Notes under the pieces: model-generated
The model's database searches: none
The model's input: only the letters and a program-made list of their open reading frames with translations
Told to the model about the DNA's origin: nothing
In this document: positions 1-6,094 of the stretch, in pieces
How the letters are laid out: the number at the start of each line of letters is the position of its first letter
Numbering within the stretch: the stretch's first letter is position 1
Made by a program: the position numbers and the translations under genes
DNA from: Acidobacteriota bacterium
GTDB lineage: Bacteria; Acidobacteriota; Terriglobia; Terriglobales; Acidobacteriaceae
Length of the DNA stretch: 9,381 nt
Direction of reading: 5' to 3'
Assembly (NCBI GenBank): GCA_021778875.1
Contig: JAJYBT010000045.1
Location: forward strand, 1 to 9,381

Positions 1-1
1 G

Positions 2-904
2 CTCGGCGTGGCCAGCCTGCTGCTGCTCGATCTGAAGGCCGCGCTGGAGAGACTCGCCGTGCGCATCGCGCCCAACGAGATACTCACCTTTGCCAAGTTT
101 CTGCTGCTCACAGGCGTCATTCTGCCCATCCTGCCCAACCAGGAGTTCAGCCACTTCCACATCAACCCATTCAAGACGTGGCTCGTCGTAGTCGCCATCA
201 GCGCCATTTCGTACGCCAGCTACGTCTTGCAGAAGCTGACCAAAGGGCAGGGTGGAGTGGTGCTCGCGGCCCTGTTGGGCGGTGCCTATTCCTCCACCGT
301 TACCACCGTCGTGATGGCGCGCCGCTCCAACACCGAGCAGGAACCCCATCTTTTCTCCGGCAGCATCCTCATCGCGTCCGGCGTCATGTACATGCGCCTC
401 ATTGTTCTTCTGGCGCTCTTCAACCGGCAATTGATGTCCATCCTTCTGCTGCCCTTTCTTGTGCTTGCCGCCGTGGCGGTCGGCGTCGGCTGGCTCTGGA
501 CGCGTCGCGCGGATGCGAGCACGCACGCCGTCAAACGGGAATTCGAGCCGAAGAATCCGCTTGACCTGCTCACGGCGTTCCTGTTCGCCGGGCTCTTTCT
601 CGGCATGCTGGTCGCCACCCAGTTGGCCGTCACCTATCTCGGACGCGGCGGACTGAACACGCTGGCAGCCATCATGGGCGTCAGCGATGTAGACCCGTTC
701 ATCATGGGACTCACCCAGGCCGCAGGCACTCTGACGCCGCTCAAGACTGCCTCCGCCGCCATCCTCATTGCCGCCGCCAGCAACAACGCCGTCAAAGGCA
801 TCTACGCCTACAGCCTGGCCGAACATAAAACCGGTCTGCAAAGCCTGCTGTTTCTGGCGGCTCTGGCTGCCGTCAGCCTCGTTCCGCTTTTCTGGCTGGG
901 ATGA
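2..904 (+). CDS. MgtC/SapB-type membrane protein, DUF4010 domain (5' partial)
   Basis: The C-terminal part, about 300 residues, of an integral membrane protein. The frame is open to the left edge (CTC GGC precede the GTG at 8), so the true start lies outside the window and the GTG is probably an internal Val. About eight hydrophobic segments are visible. A Gly-rich stretch ending in GGAYSSTVTT is followed by MARRS, and this, with LDLK near the left edge, is the pattern I associate with DUF4010, the domain that follows an MgtC/SapB N-terminal domain in proteins of roughly 420 residues. The role is not established; the MgtC relationship suggests an inner-membrane protein tied to ion homeostasis, but that is family inference. 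It ends in TGA and is separated by 81 bases from aroB, so it need not belong to the same operon. The family call is fairly sure; the function is unknown. Confidence 0.8.
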   Translation, partial: LGVASLLLLDLKAALERLAVRIAPNEILTFAKFLLLTGVILPILPNQEFSHFHINPFKTWLVVVAISAISYASYVLQKLTKGQGGVVLAALLGGAYSSTVTTVVMARRSNTEQEPHLFSGSILIASGVMYMRLIVLLALFNRQLMSILLLPFLVLAAVAVGVGWLWTRRADASTHAVKREFEPKNPLDLLTAFLFAGLFLGMLVATQLAVTYLGRGGLNTLAAIMGVSDVDPFIMGLTQAAGTLTPLKTASAAILIAAASNNAVKGIYAYSLAEHKTGLQSLLFLAALAAVSLVPLFWLG

Positions 905-985
905 TGGCGGGCGCGCAGGCCGGCCTGCATCCCCATCAGCACGCAGAGCACGCGCCGCCGCGCTTGCTTTAGGATTGAAGACAGC
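905..985. other. Intergenic gap before aroB with a 14-bp perfect palindrome
   Basis: The largest space between intact genes in the window. It contains GCAGGCCGGCCTGC at 915-928, a perfect palindrome, 11 bases after the DUF4010 stop codon. As RNA it could form only a 5-bp stem with a 4-base loop and no U-run follows, so it is not a clear terminator. It could be a protein-binding site, or chance in GC-rich DNA. No convincing -35/-10 pair is visible. AGGA at 971-974 is the likely ribosome binding site for the aroB GTG at 986. Confidence 0.4.
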
Positions 986-2089
986 GTGCAGACCATACGA
1001 GTAGCAACACCATCGGCAAAATATGACGTCATCGCCGGCAGCGGCCTGCTGCGGACGCTTGCGCCGCGCATCGAGCGCGTGGCGGGCAGGCTGCCGCGGC
1101 GCGTCTTCGTGCTCACCTCGCCGGAGATATGGGCGCTGTGGGGCAAGGCATTTCTCACTTCCTTTCGAGAGCCGCCCATTGCGTTGTTTCTGCCCGCGGG
1201 CGAGAAGCACAAAACCATCGCCAGCGTTGAGCGATTGCTGCGCCAGATGGCTGCCGCCGGCGGCGATCGCGGCTCGCTGCTCATCGCCTTTGGCGGCGGC
1301 ATTGTGGGCGACGTCGGCGGATTCCTGGCCGCCATCTACATGCGCGGCATTCCGTATGTCCAGGTCCCCACAACATTCCTTTCCCAGGTGGATTCATCCG
1401 TCGGAGGCAAGACCGGCGTCAACCTGCCCGAGGGCAAGAATCTCGTCGGCAGCTTCCATCATCCGCTGGCTGTGTTTGCTGACATTGACGTGCTCGGCAC
1501 CCTGCCTGACCGCGAACTGCGCGCCGGGCTGATGGAGAGCGTGAAGGCCGGCATCATCCGCGACCGCGCGCTGGTGCGCTATATGGAAGAGCATGCGCGC
1601 GAGGTGCTGGGACGCGACCCGAAGGCCCTGGAGAAGGTCATCGCCGCATCCATTAGCATGAAGGCAGGCGTCGTGAACCGCGACGAGCGCGAGAACGGCC
1701 TCCGCATGATCTTGAATCTGGGCCACACGCTGGGCCATGCCATTGAGCAGGTCACGCGCTACAAGGCGCTGCTGCACGGCGAGGCCGTGGGCTGGGGCAT
1801 GGTGGCCGCACTTTATCTCGCGCGCCGTCGCGGCTCCATCTCGGGCCAGCAGCTTGAGCGCCTTGAAAACCTCATTCACCTCTACGGGCCGCTGCCGCCG
1901 CTCAAGGTGCGCGCGGCAAAGCTCGTGGCTGCCACCGTCGGCGACAAGAAGAACGTGGGCGGCGTCAAGCGCTTTGTGCTGCCTGTGGGCATTGGCGATG
2001 CGTGCGTGGTGGAAGACGTGACCGCCGCCGAGCTGGAGGCCGCTGCCAACTACATGCTGGCCCAGGCAAAGGAGCTGAACGCGCGATGA
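986..2089 (+). CDS. aroB: 3-dehydroquinate synthase
   Basis: Converts DAHP to 3-dehydroquinate, the second step of the shikimate pathway, in the cytosol, using NAD+ and a divalent metal. The 367-residue length is normal for the family. The NAD-binding glycine motif [10 protein letters not shown] lies at about 103-112, followed by the family hallmarks [20 protein letters not shown] at about 127-146. The metal ligands are intact: Glu184 in MESVKAG, His247 in LGHTLGHA and His264 in LLHGEA, at the same positions I recall for characterised enzymes. The start is GTG, chosen because the protein then begins directly with the expected first beta strand (QTIRVATPS...[10 protein letters not shown]) and AGGA lies 11 bases upstream. 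Its TGA stop overlaps the ATG of ubiE/menG (ATGA), indicating translational coupling. It is the first gene of the packed + strand run. Confidence 0.97.
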   Translation: MQTIRVATPSAKYDVIAGSGLLRTLAPRIERVAGRLPRRVFVLTSPEIWALWGKAFLTSFREPPIALFLPAGEKHKTIASVERLLRQMAAAGGDRGSLLIAFGGGIVGDVGGFLAAIYMRGIPYVQVPTTFLSQVDSSVGGKTGVNLPEGKNLVGSFHHPLAVFADIDVLGTLPDRELRAGLMESVKAGIIRDRALVRYMEEHAREVLGRDPKALEKVIAASISMKAGVVNRDERENGLRMILNLGHTLGHAIEQVTRYKALLHGEAVGWGMVAALYLARRRGSISGQQLERLENLIHLYGPLPPLKVRAAKLVAATVGDKKNVGGVKRFVLPVGIGDACVVEDVTAAELEAAANYMLAQAKELNAR

Positions 2090-2835
2090 CAACCAGCGGG
2101 GCCAAGCCGATGGGAACGCAGGACGAAGCCAGCGCGGCGCAGACCGTGCGGCATATGTTCAACTCCATCGCGCCCCGCTACGACCTGCTGAACCACGTGC
2201 TCTCAGCCAACGTGGACCGCCTCTGGTGGTGGCGAACAGCGCGGCGCTTCCGCCCGGTGCTGGCCAACCCGGACGCGGCGATTCTCGACATCTGCTGCGG
2301 CACCGGCGACATGACCCTCGCGCTGCTCAAGCACCGTCCGGCCGGCGCGCGTCCCGTCCTCGCCGCCGATTTCGCGCACGCCATGCTGAGCCGCGGAGCG
2401 CGGAAGTTTGAGGGCCGCGGAGCCATTGCGCTCGAGGCCGATGCGCTGCACCTGCCGCTCAAGTCCGCCTCGCTCGACCTCATCGTCAGCGCCTTCGGCT
2501 TTCGCAACCTCGCCAATTACGAGGCCGGTCTGCGCGAGTTTCATCGCGTGCTCAAGCCGGGCGGGCAGTTGGGAATATTGGATTTCAGCGAGCCCGGCGG
2601 CCTCATCGGCAAGGCCTACGCCGTCTACTTTCGCCGTGTGCTGCCGGCCATCGGGCGCATGATCTGCGGCAAAGACGGCCCTTACAGCTACCTGCCGGCC
2701 TCAGTCGGGAACTTCCCACCGCCCAGGGAGATGCTGGCGCTGATGCGATCCGTGGGCTATGCTGAGTGCGCCTGGCAGCCGTACACCTTCGGCATCGCCG
2801 GGTTGTACACCGCAACGCGCGCGGCTGTAGCCTGA
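2086..2835 (+). CDS. ubiE: Demethylmenaquinone (ubiquinone/menaquinone) C-methyltransferase
   Basis: SAM-dependent C-methyltransferase that methylates the quinone ring late in quinone synthesis. In a presumed acidobacterium the substrate is most likely demethylmenaquinone, so menG is an equally fitting name. The 249-residue protein has the N-terminal signature beginning YDLLNHVLS (32-40), with Asp44 where the classical UbiE signature has His, the SAM-binding motif [10 protein letters not shown] (66-75), FGFRNL (137-142) and the second family signature [15 protein letters not shown] (154-168). The C-terminal [12 protein letters not shown] is also typical. The start at ATG 2086 overlaps the aroB stop and has AGGAG at 2070-2074; reading further upstream would run into aroB. 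A second ATG at 2110 is possible. The pairing with aroB fits a chorismate-to-menaquinone theme. Confidence 0.95.
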   Translation: MTTSGAKPMGTQDEASAAQTVRHMFNSIAPRYDLLNHVLSANVDRLWWWRTARRFRPVLANPDAAILDICCGTGDMTLALLKHRPAGARPVLAADFAHAMLSRGARKFEGRGAIALEADALHLPLKSASLDLIVSAFGFRNLANYEAGLREFHRVLKPGGQLGILDFSEPGGLIGKAYAVYFRRVLPAIGRMICGKDGPYSYLPASVGNFPPPREMLALMRSVGYAECAWQPYTFGIAGLYTATRAAVA

Positions 2836-2842
2836 TAGCGCA

Positions 2843-4285
2843 ATGACCTCCGCCGTCTCCAGTTCGCAGGTTGCAGACTCCACCGGCCACTCCGCTGAAA
2901 AAAAGCGCGCCGCGCTGCACTCCATGGTGGCTGCCGCCGTCATGACGCTGCTCAAGCTGGGCGCGGGCCTCCTGTCGGGTTCGCTCGGCGTCTTGTCAGA
3001 CGCTGCCCACTCCGGTCTGGACCTCACCGGCGCCGTCCTCACCTACTTTTCCGTACACGTCTCGGACAAGCCCGCCGACGAAAACCATACCTACGGCCAC
3101 GGCAAGGTGGAGAATCTCTCCGCCTTTGGCGAAGTCGGCCTCATGGCCGCCTCCTGCGCCTGGATCATCTGGGAGGCGATGCAGCGGATCTTCCACCACA
3201 CCGTCGAGCTGCGCCACTCCATATGGCCGGTGCTGGTGCTCGTGACCTCCATCGCCGTGGACTTCTGGCGATCGAGGGAACTGCGCGCCGTGGCCCGCCG
3301 CACGGGCTCGCCCGCGCTGGAGACAGACGCGTTTCACTTCGCCTCCGACATCTGGTCCACGCTGGCCGTGCTGGCCGGGCTGCTCGCCAGCTGGGCAGGA
3401 AGCAGATTCGGCATCGCCTGGCTGCAATATGCCGACCCCTTCGCGGCCGTGGTGGTTTCGCTCATGATTCTGCGCATCACCGCGCAGGTGGCGCGCGAAA
3501 CGATTGGCGTGCTCATGGACCAGATTCCCGCCGAAACGAGGCGGCACATTCTGCGCGAGGTGGAGCAGGTCCCCGGCGTCTTGAGCGTGGAGCAGGCGCG
3601 CGTCCGCCGCGCCGGCCCGGCGCACTTTGTTGACCTGACGCTGGCGCTGCCCAGCCGCCACACCTTTGAGCACACGGGCGAACTGGTCCGCGCGGCTACC
3701 GAGGCCGTTCATCGCGCGCTGCCCCGCGCCGACGTGGTCGTCCACACCGTTCCGCGGCAGGCGCGGACGGAGAGCATTTTTGACCGCGTGCGCGCCGTGG
3801 CCGCGCGCAACAACGTCAGCGTTCACGAGCTCAGCGTGCAATCGCATCACGGCCGTCTGCGCGTGGAGCAGCACGTCGAGCTGGACGAGACCCTGTCGCT
3901 GCTTGAGGCGCACAGCTTTGTGAGCGCGCTGGAGCAGGAGATTCTGCGTGAGACGCCGGAGATCGACTCCGTGCTGACTCATATCGAGAGCGAGCCGGCC
4001 ACCATCGAGCAGCCCGAGGAAATGGTCGAGGAAGACCGCAGGATTGAGCAGGTGCTGCGAGCCACGGCAAGCCACTTCCCTGAGATTGCAGACGTGCATG
4101 AAATCACCGTGGGCCGCGCCGGCGAGCACATTTACCTCTCATGCCACTGCACGCTGCCCGACGACCTGGCCATGCAGCGCGTGCATGAGGTCATCACCGC
4201 GCTTGAAGACCGCTTCAAGCTCGAGTACCCGGAGATGTATCGCGTGACGATACACCCCGAGCCGGCCACGGACAACACGCGATAG
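2843..4285 (+). CDS. Cation diffusion facilitator (CDF) metal efflux transporter with three C-terminal domains
   Basis: An inner-membrane metal ion/proton antiporter of the CDF family, likely exporting Zn2+ or a similar divalent ion. Residues about 25-215 form the six-helix transport domain. The intramembrane metal site is visible as His56/Asp60 in TM2 (SDAAHSGLD) and His165/Asp169 in TM5 (DAFHFASD), the HxxxD pair seen in Zn-type members; the loop motif YGHGKVE (84-90) is also typical. At 480 residues it is much longer than the usual ~300. After the normal cytosolic dimerisation domain (about 220-305, ending VVVHTVP) come two more segments with the same layout (about 310-386, ending THIESEP; about 396-474, ending TIHPEP). 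The third contains Cys434-His435-Cys436. It starts 7 bases after ubiE without a clear Shine-Dalgarno, so translation may depend on coupling. Substrate is inferred only. Confidence 0.92.
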   Translation: MTSAVSSSQVADSTGHSAEKKRAALHSMVAAAVMTLLKLGAGLLSGSLGVLSDAAHSGLDLTGAVLTYFSVHVSDKPADENHTYGHGKVENLSAFGEVGLMAASCAWIIWEAMQRIFHHTVELRHSIWPVLVLVTSIAVDFWRSRELRAVARRTGSPALETDAFHFASDIWSTLAVLAGLLASWAGSRFGIAWLQYADPFAAVVVSLMILRITAQVARETIGVLMDQIPAETRRHILREVEQVPGVLSVEQARVRRAGPAHFVDLTLALPSRHTFEHTGELVRAATEAVHRALPRADVVVHTVPRQARTESIFDRVRAVAARNNVSVHELSVQSHHGRLRVEQHVELDETLSLLEAHSFVSALEQEILRETPEIDSVLTHIESEPATIEQPEEMVEEDRRIEQVLRATASHFPEIADVHEITVGRAGEHIYLSCHCTLPDDLAMQRVHEVITALEDRFKLEYPEMYRVTIHPEPATDNTR

Positions 4286-4290
4286 AGGAG
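4285..4290 (+). promoter_or_regulatory. Ribosome binding site of the OsmC-like gene
   Basis: GAGGAG, beginning at the last base of the CDF stop codon TAG (4283-4285) and ending 11 bases before the ATG at 4302. It supports that ATG as the start and indicates co-expression with the CDF gene. Confidence 0.6.
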
Positions 4291-4301
4291 CGACGCGAAC
4301 C

Positions 4302-4718
4302 ATGATTGCCCACAGCGAATGGAAGCACGACGAAGTCTTCGAGGGAATTGCGGAAAACGGCAACACCATTGTCTTCGACGCGGATGCTGAGCACATCCAC
4401 GGCCCAAGCCCCGTTGAAGCTGTGCTGATGGCGCTGTGCAGTTGCACGTCGGTCGATGTGGTCGGCATCCTCCAAAAGAAGCGGCAGCCGCTCACCGGCC
4501 TGCGCGTCACGGCCAGCGCCGAGCGCGCTGAGACCGTTCCGCGCGTGTTTACGCACATCAGGCTTACCTATGCGGTGCGCGGGCAGTTGAGCCGCAAGGC
4601 CGTTGAAGATGCGGTCGCGCTCTCAAAGAACAAATACTGCTCCGTCTCAAAGATGCTCGAAAAGGCAGCGAAAATCGACTATGAAATTGTCTACGTCGAC
4701 GGAGAGCCGCAGCCATGA
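4302..4718 (+). CDS. OsmC/YhfA-like protein
   Basis: Small cytosolic protein (138 residues) of the OsmC superfamily, whose studied members (OsmC, Ohr) are thiol-dependent hydroperoxide reductases acting through two cysteines. The equivalents are Cys48 in ALCSCTSVDVV and Cys113 in NKYCSVSKML, both in the expected family contexts; an additional Cys46 sits two residues before the first. The GPSPVEAVLMAL segment (34-45) ahead of the first Cys is also characteristic. It resembles the YhfA-like branch, whose physiological substrate is unclear, more than Ohr, so organic peroxide reduction is plausible but not shown. The start is fixed by GAGGAG at 4285-4290. The TGA stop overlaps the ATG of the PASTA gene. 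Confidence 0.9.
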   Translation: MIAHSEWKHDEVFEGIAENGNTIVFDADAEHIHGPSPVEAVLMALCSCTSVDVVGILQKKRQPLTGLRVTASAERAETVPRVFTHIRLTYAVRGQLSRKAVEDAVALSKNKYCSVSKMLEKAAKIDYEIVYVDGEPQP

Positions 4719-5485
4719 AGAAGCATCCATTCATCTATTTCTTTCGCGTGGTCTCGCTCGTCATGCTGCTCGTCGCGGTGGCCATGCTGGCTGCCATCGC
4801 CACCATGCACTTCGCCATCCACGGCGCTGAGGTGCAGGTGCCGGAACTGAAGGGCATGACCGTTGCCGAGGCGCGCAGCCAGGCCGCCGGCATGGGGCTC
4901 AACCTGAACGTGGACAACCGCTACTACTCGGCAGATGTGGCTGCCGGGCATATTCTTTCCCAGTCGCCCGCGCCGGGAACCGTTGTGCGCCGCGAGTGGC
5001 GCGTGCGCGTGGCTGAAAGCCTGGGCCCGCAGAAGGTGGATGTGCCCGATGCAGTGGGCAGCGATGAGCGCCTGGCGGCCCTGCGCCTGAGGCGCGTCGG
5101 GCTTGAGGTAGGCGTGACGGCGCGCCTGCCTTACGCGGCCGCCCCCGAGGGCACGGTGATTGCGCAGGACCCGCCCGCGCATGCGCAGGGCATTGAGCAG
5201 CCCAGCGTAAACCTGCTGGTGGCCGCCCCTGAGGATGATGCGCCCGATGGCTTCGTCATGCCGAACCTCGCCGGCCTGCCCATCGTGACTGCGCAGGCGC
5301 AGTTGGCCAGGGTGGGCATCAAGTCAGCTGTGCCCGTGTTTGCGGATGTGCCCATTCCCCCGGTGGGGACAGGCAGCGCTCCGCCCAGCCCCCCGGTCGC
5401 TCCCGGCTCCGTGATTGCGCAGGAGCCCCCCGCGGGCGAGCGCGTGGACCCGGCAGCGGAAGTCAAGTTGACGGTCGCCAAGTAG
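4715..5485 (+). CDS. Single-pass membrane protein with three PASTA domains
   Basis: A 256-residue protein with a short basic N-terminus (MKKHPF), one transmembrane helix at about 10-35, and an extracytoplasmic part made of three PASTA-like repeats: about 40-100 (VPELKGMTVAEA...), 107-170 (VDVPDAVGSDERLA...) and 180-255 (VMPNLAGLPIVTA...). Repeats 2 and 3 share VIAQ(D/E)PPA, repeat 1 the related HILSQSPAPG. A Pro-rich insert (about 211-229) interrupts repeat 3. PASTA domains are known to bind muropeptides or beta-lactams in Ser/Thr kinases and penicillin-binding proteins, but here there is no kinase or transpeptidase domain, so a role in sensing or binding peptidoglycan is inference. GGAGAG at 4701-4706 precedes the ATG, which overlaps the stop of the OsmC-like gene. 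The family call is secure; the function is unknown. Confidence 0.88.
   Translation: MKKHPFIYFFRVVSLVMLLVAVAMLAAIATMHFAIHGAEVQVPELKGMTVAEARSQAAGMGLNLNVDNRYYSADVAAGHILSQSPAPGTVVRREWRVRVAESLGPQKVDVPDAVGSDERLAALRLRRVGLEVGVTARLPYAAAPEGTVIAQDPPAHAQGIEQPSVNLLVAAPEDDAPDGFVMPNLAGLPIVTAQAQLARVGIKSAVPVFADVPIPPVGTGSAPPSPPVAPGSVIAQEPPAGERVDPAAEVKLTVAK
5156..5169 (+). repeat. Direct repeat copy 1 inside the PASTA gene
   Basis: GTGATTGCGCAGGA, encoding the VIAQD core of the second PASTA repeat. The identical 14 bases recur at 5411-5424 in the third repeat, consistent with duplication of the domain within the gene. Confidence 0.6.
5411..5424 (+). repeat. Direct repeat copy 2 inside the PASTA gene
   Basis: Second exact copy of the 14 bases at 5156-5169, encoding the VIAQE core of the third PASTA repeat, in the same reading phase as the first copy. 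Confidence 0.6.
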
Positions 5486-5526
5486 TGCGGCGCAAGAGCA
5501 GTTAGCTGGCAAAATCAGAAGAAGGC

Positions 5527-5531
5527 AGGAG
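5527..5531 (+). promoter_or_regulatory. Ribosome binding site of the UPF0303 gene
   Basis: AGGAG placed 9 bases before the ATG at 5541. It supports this start and shows that the upstream end of the broken gene still looks functional. Confidence 0.6.
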
Positions 5532-5540
5532 CGGGTCAGA

Positions 5541-6039
5541 ATGGGATTCAGTGAAGACATCGAGCGCGTCGCTCTCCAGGAGCGCGAACTGATCTTCCCG
5601 CGGTTTGACAGCAGCACCGCATGGGAACTGGGTACGCGCCTGCGCGCGATGGCCGTGGAGCGTGGCCTCGCAGTGGTGATCGATGTGCGCCGCTTCGGGC
5701 AGCCGCTCTTCTACACTGCGCTTGAAGGCACAACGCCGGACAACGTGGAATGGGTCCGCCGCAAGTGCAACGTCGTCGCGCGCCTCCATTGCAGCTCCTA
5801 CGCCGTGGGACTGCGCGAAAAAAGCGAAGGGCGAATCGGTCATCGAGGCCCAGGGGCTTTCGCTGGCCGATTACGCCACGCATGGTGGCTGCTTCCCGAT
5901 CACTTTGCAGGGCGCAGGCATCGTCGGCAGTGTCACCGTCTCCGGCCTGCCACAGCGCAAAGATCACGAGCTTGTGGTGGAGGCGCTCTGCGGCGTGCTG
6001 GGCCGCGACTATGCTGCATTGCGCCTGGCGGCGGAGTAG
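5541..6039 (+). pseudogene. UPF0303 / haem-degrading-domain protein, frameshifted
   Basis: The N-terminal half, from ATG 5541, matches the UPF0303 family (part of the haem-degrading/GlcG-HbpS-like superfamily): FPRFDSSTAWELGTRLR, then [31 protein letters not shown] and SSYAVGL. Around the A6 run at 5818-5823 the family sequence jumps to the next frame and continues as [51 protein letters not shown], ending at TAG 6037-6039. Removing one A restores a 165-residue protein of normal family length. As written, the first frame runs on to a stop at 6105-6107, giving a 188-residue product with an unrelated C-terminal half that also overlaps the end of rsmB. Because both halves are well conserved, the break is either a very recent mutation or a homopolymer sequencing error. 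The family's biochemical role in bacteria is not established. It follows the PASTA gene by 55 bases and is the last gene of the + strand run. Confidence 0.85.
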
Positions 6040-6071
6040 TGCGAACAGCATGCCCGTTGAACCGCGCGCAG

Positions 6072-6094
6072 CTGCCCGTCAGGCAGACTTTGTT
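6072..6094 (+). terminator. Weak candidate terminator at the convergent junction
   Basis: CTGCC (6072-6076) and GGCAG (6082-6086) can pair as a 5-bp stem with a 5-base loop, followed by ACTTTGTT. The stem is short and the T tract imperfect, and it overlaps the rsmB stop codon (6079-6081 on the other strand). It could end the + strand operon, but the evidence is thin. Confidence 0.25.

Noticed and set aside
2002..2085. N-terminal extension of ubiE by 28 residues from an upstream ATG
   Set aside because: The extension lies inside aroB in another frame and is Arg/Gly-rich; family homology and the AGGAG site support the ATG at 2086.
1394..2092. A 232-codon open frame antisense to aroB
   Set aside because: His/Ala/Gly-rich shadow of a gene whose catalytic residues are all intact.
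2996..4129. A 377-codon open frame antisense to the CDF gene
   Set aside because: Long antisense frames are expected in GC-rich coding DNA; its product is low-complexity (Gly/His/Arg-rich) with no recognisable family, while the opposite strand encodes a clear transporter.
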